Shown here: positions 8,398-15,536 of the stretch, piece after piece
How the letters are laid out: each line of letters begins with the position of its first letter
Numbering within the stretch: the first letter of the stretch is position 1
The notes under the pieces: model-generated
Told to the model about the DNA's origin: nothing
The model's database searches: none
Seen by the model: the letters and a program-made list of their open reading frames with translations, nothing else
Assembly: GCF_012910905.1 (NCBI RefSeq)
Contig: NZ_WTVN01000030.1
Span: 1-62,864, forward strand
DNA length: 62,864 nucleotides
Direction of reading: 5' to 3'
From: Aromatoleum toluvorans
GTDB lineage: Bacteria > Pseudomonadota > Gammaproteobacteria > Burkholderiales > Rhodocyclaceae
Program-made: the position numbers and the translations under genes

Positions 8398-10059
8398 ATG
8401 TGGACACGACGCAACGTACTGCAAGCCCTGGGCGCCGGGGCGGGACTGGTGGCCGTGCCCGCGCCGATCCGGCGTGCGCTGGCGGCGGCCGAGCCGGATC
8501 TGATCCTGAGACTCACCGCCCGGCGTGACGAGGTCTCCCTGTGGCCGGGCGCCAGGACCGCGGTGCTGAGGTACTTCGGCCAGGTGCTGCACGGCCGCAC
8601 CGACGCCCTCAAACCCTCCCCGGGCTACCTGGGGCCGACGTTGGAACTGCGTCGCGGAGAGCGTGTGCGCATCGAATTTCGCAACGGTCTGGCCGAGCCT
8701 TCCATCATCCACTGGCACGGCATGCTCGTGCCCGAATCCGCCGACGGCCACCCGCGCTTCGCCGTCGGGCCGGGCGGCGAATATGTCTATGAATTCACCG
8801 TCCGCAATCCGGCCGGCACCTACCTCTACCACCCCCACCCCCATGGCCGCACCGGCAGCCAGGTGTACCGGGGGCTCGCCGGGTTGCTGATCGTGCGCGA
8901 GGACCGGGAGCGGGCCTACGGGCTGCCGGCAGCGGAGCACGAGTTGAGTCTCGCCATCCAGGACCGGCGCGTAGACGACAACCAGTTGGTGTTCAAGCGC
9001 ACGATGATGGACGACATGAACGGCGTGTTGGGCGACACCGTGCTGGTGAATGGCATGCCGGACGCCGCTTTCCGGGTCACGCCGCGCCCCTGGCGGCTGC
9101 GGCTTGCCAATGTGTCGAATGCGCGCGTCTACAAGCTTGCCTGGTCCGACGGCCGACCGCTTAGCGTCATCGGTACCGGCAATGGCCTGCTGTCTGCCGG
9201 CGAAGGCATTCAGACACGACCCTACGTCGTCCTCGGTCCCTTCGAGCGCGTGGAACTGCTGGAGGATTTCGGTGCGCGCCGCCCGGGGGCAGAGATCGCC
9301 CTCGTGAGCCGCGACTTCGCCGGTGTGGGGATGATGGACATGATGGGCGGCGGCGCCGACGGCATGATGGACGGCATGATGGGCCGCGGCATGGGTGGAA
9401 TGATGGGCCGTGGCATGGGCGGGATGATGGGTCCTGGCCAGGGCGAGGAACTGAACCTCGCCCGCTTCGCCGTCGCCGCCGCCGCGCGCAGCCCCGGCGA
9501 AACATCGCGCCTCCCGCCCGCCGAGGCACCGCCACAGGGGCGGCACGAGTTGCGCACCCGGCTTGCCTTTCGCCACATGCAGGGGTTCCTCAACGGTCGT
9601 CGCTTCGAGATGGCGGCGGTGGCCGGCGACGAGCGCCTGCCCCTCGGCAAGGGCACCGTATGGACCTTTGTCAATGACGGAGGAATGATGGCGATGCCCC
9701 ATCCCATGCACGTCCACGGGGTTCGCTTTCGCATCCTGGAGCGCAGCGGCGGCGCCCCGGCGGACCTGGGCGAGGGGCTGGTGGACGCCGGCTTCAAGGA
9801 CACCGTCCTCATCTTTCCGGGCGAGACCGTGCGCCTGCTGGTGGCGCCTACGGAGCCGGGGCTCTTCATGTACCACTGCCACAACCTCGAGCACGAGGAC
9901 GGCGGGATGATGCGCAACTGCCTGTTCGGTCCACCGGTTCGCGGACAGGACCGCGCTCGCCGGGGATCGCTTCAACAAAGAAGGAACAAGGAAATGGAAA
10001 CGTCCACAGCAGCTTCTCAACGCACCTCATTCGCGTACGGATCGGGGCGCCGGCCATGA
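8398..10059 (+). CDS. Tat-exported multicopper oxidase with Met-rich segment
   Basis: This 553-residue protein is a three-domain multicopper oxidase. It starts with a twin-arginine signal (TRRNVLQALGAG). Copper ligands are visible as HWHG (residue 105), HPHPHG (145-150), HPMHVHG (435) and YHCHNLEHEDGGMM (492-505), giving one type 1 site and a trinuclear cluster. A Met/Gly-rich insert at about 312-348 (repeats such as GMMGRGMGGMMG) resembles the cuprous-ion-binding regions of CueO-like enzymes, so cuprous oxidase activity in copper resistance is a reasonable inference. The C-terminal 40 residues after RNCLFGP are not conserved-looking. The stop overlaps the CcdA-like start. Confidence 0.92.
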   Translation: MWTRRNVLQALGAGAGLVAVPAPIRRALAAAEPDLILRLTARRDEVSLWPGARTAVLRYFGQVLHGRTDALKPSPGYLGPTLELRRGERVRIEFRNGLAEPSIIHWHGMLVPESADGHPRFAVGPGGEYVYEFTVRNPAGTYLYHPHPHGRTGSQVYRGLAGLLIVREDRERAYGLPAAEHELSLAIQDRRVDDNQLVFKRTMMDDMNGVLGDTVLVNGMPDAAFRVTPRPWRLRLANVSNARVYKLAWSDGRPLSVIGTGNGLLSAGEGIQTRPYVVLGPFERVELLEDFGARRPGAEIALVSRDFAGVGMMDMMGGGADGMMDGMMGRGMGGMMGRGMGGMMGPGQGEELNLARFAVAAAARSPGETSRLPPAEAPPQGRHELRTRLAFRHMQGFLNGRRFEMAAVAGDERLPLGKGTVWTFVNDGGMMAMPHPMHVHGVRFRILERSGGAPADLGEGLVDAGFKDTVLIFPGETVRLLVAPTEPGLFMYHCHNLEHEDGGMMRNCLFGPPVRGQDRARRGSLQQRRNKEMETSTAASQRTSFAYGSGRRP

Positions 10060-10799
10060 CCGACGCCTCCACCCTGAGCCTGGCGACGGCCGCCGCCGCG
10101 GGCTTCGTCTCCTTCCTCTCGCCCTGCGTGTTGCCGCTGGTGCCGGCCTATGTCTCGTACGTCGCCGGGCAGTCGCTGCACGGCTCGGGGCCCGCCATGG
10201 ACGCCCGCGTGCGCCTGACCGCCGGGGCCATGAGCGCGTTCTTCGTGCTCGGCTTCAGCGCCGTGTTCATCACCCTGGGGGCAAGCGCCACGGCGCTCGG
10301 TCGGCTGCTGCTGCACTACCGCTACGAGGCCAACCTGGTCGGCGGTGCCATCGTGCTGGTCTTCGGCCTGTTCATGCTCGGCTTCGCACGCCACGCCACC
10401 TGGTTCCATCGCGACCTGCGCTTCCACCCGCACCTGGCCGGTGGTCACCCGGGCGCGGCGTTCGTGCTCGGGGTGGCTTTCGGCTTCGGGTGGACGCCCT
10501 GCATCGGTCCGGTGCTGGGCGCCATCCTCACTGCCAGCGCCCTGCACAGCTCGCTTTCCGCGAGCATGGGCCTGCTCGCCGCCTACGCGCTGGGCCTCGG
10601 CGTGCCCTTCGTGCTCGCGGCGGTGTTCATGCGCGAGCTGGTGGGGCGCCTCAAGTGGCTGCGCCACGCCGGACGTCCGCTGCAGATCGTCGCCGGCGCG
10701 GTCATGGTGCTGATGGGCGTGGCGATCATGACCGGAAAGCTGAGCGAGTTCAGCTACTGGCTGCTGGATCGCTTTCCTGTATTGGGACAGATCGGATGA
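10056..10799 (+). CDS. CcdA/DsbD-like membrane thiol transporter
   Basis: This 247-residue polytopic protein belongs to the CcdA/DsbD-beta family, which moves reducing power from cytoplasmic thioredoxin across the inner membrane. About six membrane segments are visible, and each half carries the diagnostic Cys: SFLSPCVLPLVPAY (residue about 23) and GFGWTPCIGPVLGAIL (about 149). It could feed the CcmG- and TlpA-like proteins encoded just upstream. It overlaps the multicopper oxidase gene by 4 bases. Confidence 0.92.
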   Translation: MTDASTLSLATAAAAGFVSFLSPCVLPLVPAYVSYVAGQSLHGSGPAMDARVRLTAGAMSAFFVLGFSAVFITLGASATALGRLLLHYRYEANLVGGAIVLVFGLFMLGFARHATWFHRDLRFHPHLAGGHPGAAFVLGVAFGFGWTPCIGPVLGAILTASALHSSLSASMGLLAAYALGLGVPFVLAAVFMRELVGRLKWLRHAGRPLQIVAGAVMVLMGVAIMTGKLSEFSYWLLDRFPVLGQIG

Positions 10800-10858
10800 G
10801 GGCTTTTTCCGGACCGCGGCGACCGTTCGCCGCATTCTTGCTCGAGAAGGAGTTTCAG

Positions 10859-11731
10859 ATGATGAGCAAACGCATGACGATGGCCCTGCAGACCGTGCTC
10901 CTGGTTGCGGGCGCCGCGCTGCCCGTCGTCGGGCTGGGCGGCAGTTTCGCGGGCGCGGTGGTCGCGCGCGACGTGGTCGCCCTCGCCATCGACGGCGCCG
11001 GCCGAACGCTGGTCAAGGCCGGTCCCGAGTCCGTCTGGCGCAGCGGCGACGGCGGGCAGCACTGGGCGCCCGTGAAGCTGACGCCTCTCGCGGCGTCCGG
11101 GCGCATTGCCTCGGTCGCGGTGGCTGCGGGCGGCGTCTCCGTCTACCTCGCCGGCCCGGGCATCGGCGTGCTGCGCAGCGACGATGGTGGCGAACACTGG
11201 TCGGCCCGCTCGGCGGGCCTGCCCGGTGTCGACGTCGCCGCGCTCGCCACCCATGCCGAGCAGCCCGACACGGTCTACGCGTACGTGACCGGACACGGCT
11301 TCTTCCGCAGCCAGGACGGCGGGGCGCGCTGGCAGCTGATGGATGCCGGACCGCGCGGAGGCATCGTGCACTTCGTGCATTCGAACATGCCGGGCAGCAT
11401 GCAGACCGGCTGGCTCTTCGCCGCCACCGGCCAAGGGGTACGCCGGGCCATGGATTGCTTCTGCGGCTGGCGCGACGCGGGCGAGTTGGCACGCCCGGTG
11501 ACGGCCGTCGCCTACGACCCGCGCCAGCCCCGCACCGTCTATGCGGCGACCGGCGACGGCGTGTTCCGGAGCGCCGACGGCGGCGAGCAATGGTCGCGTG
11601 CCGGTGCACCCGCCGCCGCGGTCGGGGCTCTCGCCGTCGCGCCGGACGGCGCCGTCTATGCAGCGGCTGACGACGGCGCGCTGTTTCGCAGCCGTGACGG
11701 CGCGAAGACCTGGGAGCGCGTCGGTGCGTAG
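10859..11731 (+). CDS. secreted Asp-box (BNR) repeat protein
   Basis: This 290-residue protein has a signal peptide and five regularly spaced Asp-box repeats: VWRSGDGGQHW, VLRSDDGGEHW, FFRSQDGGARW, VFRSADGGEQW and LFRSRDGAKTW. These mark a beta-propeller of the sialidase/YCF48/photosystem assembly type. There is no sign of a sialidase active site. A Cys pair (DCFCGW) lies between repeats 3 and 4. The start at 10859 is preferred because it follows AAGGAG and gives a clean signal peptide; an ATG at 10796 would overlap the previous stop by 4 bases. Role unknown: possibly a scaffold for the oxidase or cytochromes. Confidence 0.75.
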   Translation: MMSKRMTMALQTVLLVAGAALPVVGLGGSFAGAVVARDVVALAIDGAGRTLVKAGPESVWRSGDGGQHWAPVKLTPLAASGRIASVAVAAGGVSVYLAGPGIGVLRSDDGGEHWSARSAGLPGVDVAALATHAEQPDTVYAYVTGHGFFRSQDGGARWQLMDAGPRGGIVHFVHSNMPGSMQTGWLFAATGQGVRRAMDCFCGWRDAGELARPVTAVAYDPRQPRTVYAATGDGVFRSADGGEQWSRAGAPAAAVGALAVAPDGAVYAAADDGALFRSRDGAKTWERVGA

Positions 11732-12194
11732 TTTCACGGGCGCGGCCCTGATCCTCTTCAGCGCGGCAGCGCTGGCTGTCGAACCGGGGCCGGACACCGG
11801 TCGCCGCGTCTACCACGCGCAGTGCGCCTCGTGCCATGGTGGCCGGGGCGAAGGGGCGCCCGACTGGAAGCAGCCGGACGATCAGGGCGAAATGCCCGCG
11901 CCGCCCCACGACCGCGAGGGACACACCTGGAAGCACGCCGACGGCATGCTGTACCGGATTGTCAAAAACGGCTGGCGCGATCCCTTCAACAAGACGCAGC
12001 GGCTCACCATGCCCGCCTTCGGGCAGACACTGTCGCCAGCGGAGATCCGTGCCGTGATCGACTACCTCGAGACCTTGTGGACACCCGAGCAGCGGCGCTT
12101 CCAGGAGGAGGAGAGCCGCCGCGAACCCTACCCGCCCGAGGCGCAACGAGCGCCCGGGCCCGTACCGACTCAACCTCGAGACAAGGAGCAATGA
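11724..12194 (+). CDS. secreted monohaem cytochrome c (copy 1)
   Basis: This 156-residue protein starts at a GTG that overlaps the Asp-box gene by 8 bases and follows GGGAG. It has a signal peptide, the haem motif CASCH, and the segment EMPAPPHDREGHTWKHAD, which recurs almost unchanged in the cytochrome at 12649. A likely Met ligand is in LTMPAFGQTLS. The C-terminal 30 residues are charged and Pro-rich. It is probably an electron carrier for the same periplasmic pathway as the oxidase. Confidence 0.85.
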   Translation: MRSFTGAALILFSAAALAVEPGPDTGRRVYHAQCASCHGGRGEGAPDWKQPDDQGEMPAPPHDREGHTWKHADGMLYRIVKNGWRDPFNKTQRLTMPAFGQTLSPAEIRAVIDYLETLWTPEQRRFQEEESRREPYPPEAQRAPGPVPTQPRDKEQ

Positions 12195-12196
12195 CC

Positions 12197-12631
12197 ATGC
12201 GTTACCCCAAAATCCTTCTGCTGGCCCTCATCCTCGGCGTGCAGCTGCCGGCCCTCGCGGCAGGAATTCCCGTGAAGCTGTACAAGAACCCCAACTGCGG
12301 CTGCTGCGACGACTGGGCGAAGCACATGGAGGCCAACGGCTTCGCGGTGGAGAAGATCAACACTACGGACCTGCCCTCGATCCAGCAACAATACGGCGTG
12401 CCGGACAAGCTCGCCGGCTGCCACACGGCCGTCGTCAGCGGCTACATCGTCGAAGGGCTGGTGCCGGCGGAGTTCGTCAAGCGCCTGCTCAAGGAGCATA
12501 GTCCGGTGAAGGGCATCGCCCTGCCGGGCATGCCGGTGGGCGCACCCGGGATGCCGGGCGAGAAGCGCGCGCCGCTGAACGTTTACTATCTGGACCAGGG
12601 CGCGACGCCGAAGATTTTCGGCAGTTTCTGA
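12197..12631 (+). CDS. DUF411 periplasmic metal-binding protein
   Basis: DUF411 proteins are small periplasmic proteins often found in copper and other metal resistance loci (CopG-like). This one has 144 residues, a signal peptide ending near ALAAG, the Cys motif YKNPNCGCCDDWAKHM, and a third conserved Cys/His pair in LAGCHTAVVSGY. The ATG at 12197 lies 8 bases after AAGGAG; an in-frame ATG at 12191 overlaps the previous stop but is too close to that site. Its position between two related cytochromes supports a metal or redox role. Confidence 0.88.
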   Translation: MRYPKILLLALILGVQLPALAAGIPVKLYKNPNCGCCDDWAKHMEANGFAVEKINTTDLPSIQQQYGVPDKLAGCHTAVVSGYIVEGLVPAEFVKRLLKEHSPVKGIALPGMPVGAPGMPGEKRAPLNVYYLDQGATPKIFGSF

Positions 12632-12648
12632 GTGGAGGGATATCGGTA

Positions 12649-13134
12649 ATGAGCGCAGGCGATTCCGGGCGCGTCTTTCGCTGGCTGCTCGCGGGCGCGG
12701 TGGCCTTTCTCGTCGGCGCGATCATCGTCGCGGAGCGGGACGCACCCGCGGCCATCGACCCGGCGGACAAGGCGCTGGTCGCCGCGGGCAAGCGCATCTA
12801 CGACACGCAGTGCAGCGCCTGCCACGGCGCGAAGCTGGAAGGGCAGCCCAACTGGCGCGAGCGTCTTCCCGGCGGGCGCATGCCTGCGCCGCCCCACGAT
12901 GCCAGCGGCCACACCTGGCACCACCCCGACGCCGTGCTCTTCGGTATCGTCAAGGAAGGCCTGGTGCCCGGCAAGTTCGCGCCCCCAGGCTATGAAAGCG
13001 ACATGCCGGCCTTCGGCACGACCCTGTCCGACGACGACATCCGCGCTGTGCTCGCCTACGTCAAGAGCACGTGGCCGCAACCGCAGCTCGCCTACCAACG
13101 GGAAATCGACCGGAACAGCCGTGCCGGGCGGTAA
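12649..13134 (+). CDS. membrane-anchored monohaem cytochrome c (copy 2)
   Basis: This 161-residue protein has an uncleaved-looking N-terminal membrane segment (WLLAGAVAFLVGAIIVA), haem motif CSACH, and MPAPPHDASGHTWHHPD, clearly related to the cytochrome at 11724. The likely Met ligand is in SDMPAFGTTLSD. It closes the operon. The membrane anchor, in contrast to the soluble-looking paralogue, suggests it could hand electrons to a membrane partner; this is inference. Confidence 0.87.
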   Translation: MSAGDSGRVFRWLLAGAVAFLVGAIIVAERDAPAAIDPADKALVAAGKRIYDTQCSACHGAKLEGQPNWRERLPGGRMPAPPHDASGHTWHHPDAVLFGIVKEGLVPGKFAPPGYESDMPAFGTTLSDDDIRAVLAYVKSTWPQPQLAYQREIDRNSRAGR

Positions 13135-13238
13135 AGAACCCCTGAATGGGCTTCCCGGTACCGAGTGAAAGCCGGGGGTGCCGATGCGGCGGCTTGCCCG
13201 GCTGGATTTTTTCCAGTCGTTCCCCGGGGACGAAAAGC

Positions 13239-13265
13239 AAAAAGGCCAGTCCGTGAGGGCTGGCC
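13239..13265 (-). terminator. intrinsic terminator of tRNA-Gly
   Basis: On the minus strand, just after the tRNA, a hairpin GGCCAGCCC-TCAC-GGACTGGCC (13244-13265) is followed by a run of five T (13239-13243). Confidence 0.8.
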
Positions 13266-13282
13266 CGAGTGCTTGAATTCAT

Positions 13283-13357
13283 TGGAGCGGGTGAAGGGAA
13301 TCGAACCCTCGTCATCAGCTTGGGAAGCTGAGGTAATAGCCATTATACGACACCCGC
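13283..13357 (-). tRNA. tRNA-Gly(CCC)
   Basis: The minus strand folds as a full cloverleaf. The acceptor stem is GCGGGTG/CACCCGC, the T-loop holds GGTTCGATTCC, and the anticodon stem TCAGC/GCTGA closes the loop TTCCCAA, giving anticodon CCC (glycine, GGG codons). The 3' CCA is encoded (13283-13285). A promoter lies upstream at 13389-13417 and a terminator downstream. Confidence 0.95.
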
Positions 13358-13388
13358 TTTGCCGGTCCGCGCCGCGAACCGAGGCGCC

Positions 13389-13417
13389 ATTCTAATGGCC
13401 GGGATGGCACTGCGCAA
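13389..13417 (-). promoter_or_regulatory. sigma-70 promoter of tRNA-Gly
   Basis: On the minus strand TTGCGC (-35) and TAGAAT (-10) are 17 bases apart, placing the transcription start about 25 bases before the mature tRNA. Confidence 0.6.
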
Positions 13418-13480
13418 TGCGTCGGGAGCGCGGCGCGGGGCGTGGTAAGATTTTTGTCCGACGCTTCAGACAGTTTCCTC

Positions 13481-13684
13481 ATGATCCAGCTCATCATCAA
13501 CGGCCAGCCGGAACGCCTCGAACGGGCGCTGACGGTGCATGCGCTGCTCGAGGCGCGACAACTCGCCGGCAAGCGGCTGGCGGTCGAGCGCAACGGCGAG
13601 ATCGTCCCCAAGGGGCGGCACGCCGACACCGTGCTCGCGGACGGTGACCGCCTGGAGATTGTCGTCGCCGTCGGCGGCGGCTGA
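13481..13684 (+). CDS. thiS: thiamine biosynthesis sulfur carrier ThiS
   Basis: ThiS is a 67-residue ubiquitin-like protein that carries sulfur as a C-terminal thiocarboxylate for thiazole synthesis. It begins [11 protein letters not shown] and ends with the required Gly-Gly (VAVGGG). The ATG at 13481 is chosen over a GTG at 13442, which would add a non-family extension. thiG follows 56 bases later. No TPP riboswitch (THI box) was seen upstream. Confidence 0.93.
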   Translation: MIQLIINGQPERLERALTVHALLEARQLAGKRLAVERNGEIVPKGRHADTVLADGDRLEIVVAVGGG

Positions 13685-13740
13685 TCGACTCGCGCCGCCC
13701 TCTTCGCTTCTTTCTCAACCCGAATTTCCGCAGGTCGAAC

Positions 13741-14526
13741 ATGAACGACTCCCTGGTCATCGCCGGCAAGTCCTATGGCTCCCGCCTCCTCGTCGGCACC
13801 GGCAAGTACAAGGACTTCGCCGAGACGCGCACGGCGATCGACGCGAGCGGCGCCGAGATCGTCACCGTCGCGATCCGCCGCACCAACATCGGCCAGAACG
13901 TCGGCGAGCCCAACCTGCTCGACGTGCTGCCGCCCGACCGCTTCACGATCCTGCCCAACACCGCCGGCTGCTACACGGCCGACGACGCGGTGCGCACGCT
14001 GCGCCTCGCGCGCGAGCTGCTCGACGGCCATGCGCTGGTGAAGCTCGAGGTGCTGGGCGACCCGAAGACGCTGTTCCCGAACATGCCCGAGACGCTCAAG
14101 GCCGCCGAGATCCTCGTCAAGGATGGCTTCGACGTGATGGTGTACTGCGCCGACGACCCGATCCAGGCGAAGATGCTCGAAGACCTGGGCTGCGCCGCGG
14201 TGATGCCGCTCGCGTCGCTGATCGGCTCCGGCATGGGCATCCTCAACCCGTGGAACCTGCGCCTCATCATCGACCAGGCGAAGGTGCCGGTGCTCGTCGA
14301 CGCCGGGGTCGGCACCGCGTCCGATGCCGCGATCGCGATGGAGCTGGGCTGCGACGGCGTGCTGATGAACACCGCGATCGCGCACGCGCGGAATCCGGTG
14401 CTGATGGCCAGCGCGATGAGGAAGGCGGTCGAGAGCGGGCGCGAAGCCTTCCTCGCCGGCCGCATGCCGCGCAAGTTCTACTCCGCCGATCCGAGCTCGC
14501 CGACGAGCGGCCTGATCGGCTCGTAA
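13741..14526 (+). CDS. thiG: thiazole synthase ThiG
   Basis: ThiG makes the thiazole phosphate moiety of thiamine from deoxyxylulose phosphate, dehydroglycine and ThiS thiocarboxylate. The 261-residue protein shows [13 protein letters not shown] at the N-terminus, the Schiff-base Lys region [14 protein letters not shown], and the phosphate-binding segments [12 protein letters not shown] and [11 protein letters not shown]. Length and motifs are complete. It is in operon with thiS and probably trmB. Confidence 0.96.
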   Translation: MNDSLVIAGKSYGSRLLVGTGKYKDFAETRTAIDASGAEIVTVAIRRTNIGQNVGEPNLLDVLPPDRFTILPNTAGCYTADDAVRTLRLARELLDGHALVKLEVLGDPKTLFPNMPETLKAAEILVKDGFDVMVYCADDPIQAKMLEDLGCAAVMPLASLIGSGMGILNPWNLRLIIDQAKVPVLVDAGVGTASDAAIAMELGCDGVLMNTAIAHARNPVLMASAMRKAVESGREAFLAGRMPRKFYSADPSSPTSGLIGS

Positions 14527-14639
14527 GCCGCAGCGCGGCGGCGCGCGCTTCGCGGGCCGCCGCGACGCCCGTATTTCCCCTTTCCGTTCCGCCCGCGGGG
14601 CGCGACCGCTTCCGCGCCGTCGCCCGCCGCCCACACACG

Positions 14640-15416
14640 ATGACCGCAACGACTCCCCACCAGCCGGATGCCGATCTGCCCGGCAACGCCTCGCCCGCAC
14701 CCGCCGAACCCCTGCACACGCCGCAGGGCGACCCCGAGGCGCGCTTCTCCAGCCGCTCGATCCGCAGCTTCGTGCTGCGCCAGGGCCGCATGTCGGTCGC
14801 GCAGCAGCGCCACCTCGAGGAGACCTTCCCGAAGGTCTCGATTCCCTACCGCGTCGCGCCGCTCGACCTCGACGCCGCCTTCGGCCGCAGCGCGCCGAAG
14901 ATCGTCGAGATCGGCTTCGGCATGGGCGAGACCACCGCGAAGATCGCCGCCGCGCTGCCCGACCGGGATTTCCTCGGCATCGAGGTGCACGGGCCCGGCG
15001 TCGGCAGCCTGTGCAAGCTGATCGCCGAGAACGGCCTCGCCAACCTGCGCATCATGCAGCACGACGCCGTCGAGGTGCTGCGCGACATGATCCCGGAAGG
15101 CGCGCTCGCGGGCGTGCATGTGTTCTTCCCCGATCCCTGGCGCAAGAAGCGCCACCACAAGCGGCGCATCATCCAGCCCGACTTCGTCGCGCTGATCGCC
15201 TCGCGCCTCGCGCCGGGCGGCTACCTGCACTGCGCGACGGACTGGGAGGAGTACGCCCACTGGATGCTGGAGGTCCTGTCCGCCGAACCGGCGCTGGAAA
15301 ACACCGCGGCCGGCTTCGCGCCGCGCCCGGATTACCGGCCGCTGACGAAGTTCGAGAACCGCGGCCTCAGGCTCGGCCACGGCGTGTGGGATCTGGTGTT
15401 CCGGCGGCGCGGGTGA
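14640..15416 (+). CDS. trmB: tRNA (guanine-N7)-methyltransferase TrmB
   Basis: TrmB methylates G46 in the variable loop of tRNA using SAM. The protein has 258 residues with a loose 35-residue N-terminal extension, then [11 protein letters not shown], the SAM motif [11 protein letters not shown], and the signature [16 protein letters not shown]. It lies 113 bases after thiG in the same orientation, an arrangement common in betaproteobacteria. Confidence 0.95.
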   Translation: MTATTPHQPDADLPGNASPAPAEPLHTPQGDPEARFSSRSIRSFVLRQGRMSVAQQRHLEETFPKVSIPYRVAPLDLDAAFGRSAPKIVEIGFGMGETTAKIAAALPDRDFLGIEVHGPGVGSLCKLIAENGLANLRIMQHDAVEVLRDMIPEGALAGVHVFFPDPWRKKRHHKRRIIQPDFVALIASRLAPGGYLHCATDWEEYAHWMLEVLSAEPALENTAAGFAPRPDYRPLTKFENRGLRLGHGVWDLVFRRRG

Positions 15417-15490
15417 TGCCCCCGCTCACCGCGAAGACGGCAGCAGGCGCGGCATCCGCCAGGAATCGGGTAGCATTCGGCATAACGTCC

Positions 15491-15514
15491 GTTCGCGGCT
15501 GAAGCCGCTCCCAC
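15491..15514. repeat. REP element (GCGGCTGAAGCCGC core)
   Basis: The sequence TTCGCGGCTGAAGCCGCTCC followed by CACC is an extragenic palindrome of the kind widely dispersed in Pseudomonas and Rhodocyclales genomes. It lies between trmB and sppA. Only this copy is in the window. Confidence 0.6.
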
Positions 15515-15536
15515 CGGGCGAACCGAGGTAAGGCAC

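Noticed and set aside
10796-10858. Alternative early start of the Asp-box protein overlapping the CcdA stop
   Set aside because: The later ATG follows AAGGAG and begins a clean signal peptide; the early start would bury it behind 21 residues.
13358-13480. TPP riboswitch before thiS
   Set aside because: No THI-box sequence (CTGAGA...ACC...GGATAA-like) was seen; the region is explained by the tRNA promoter and a short leader.
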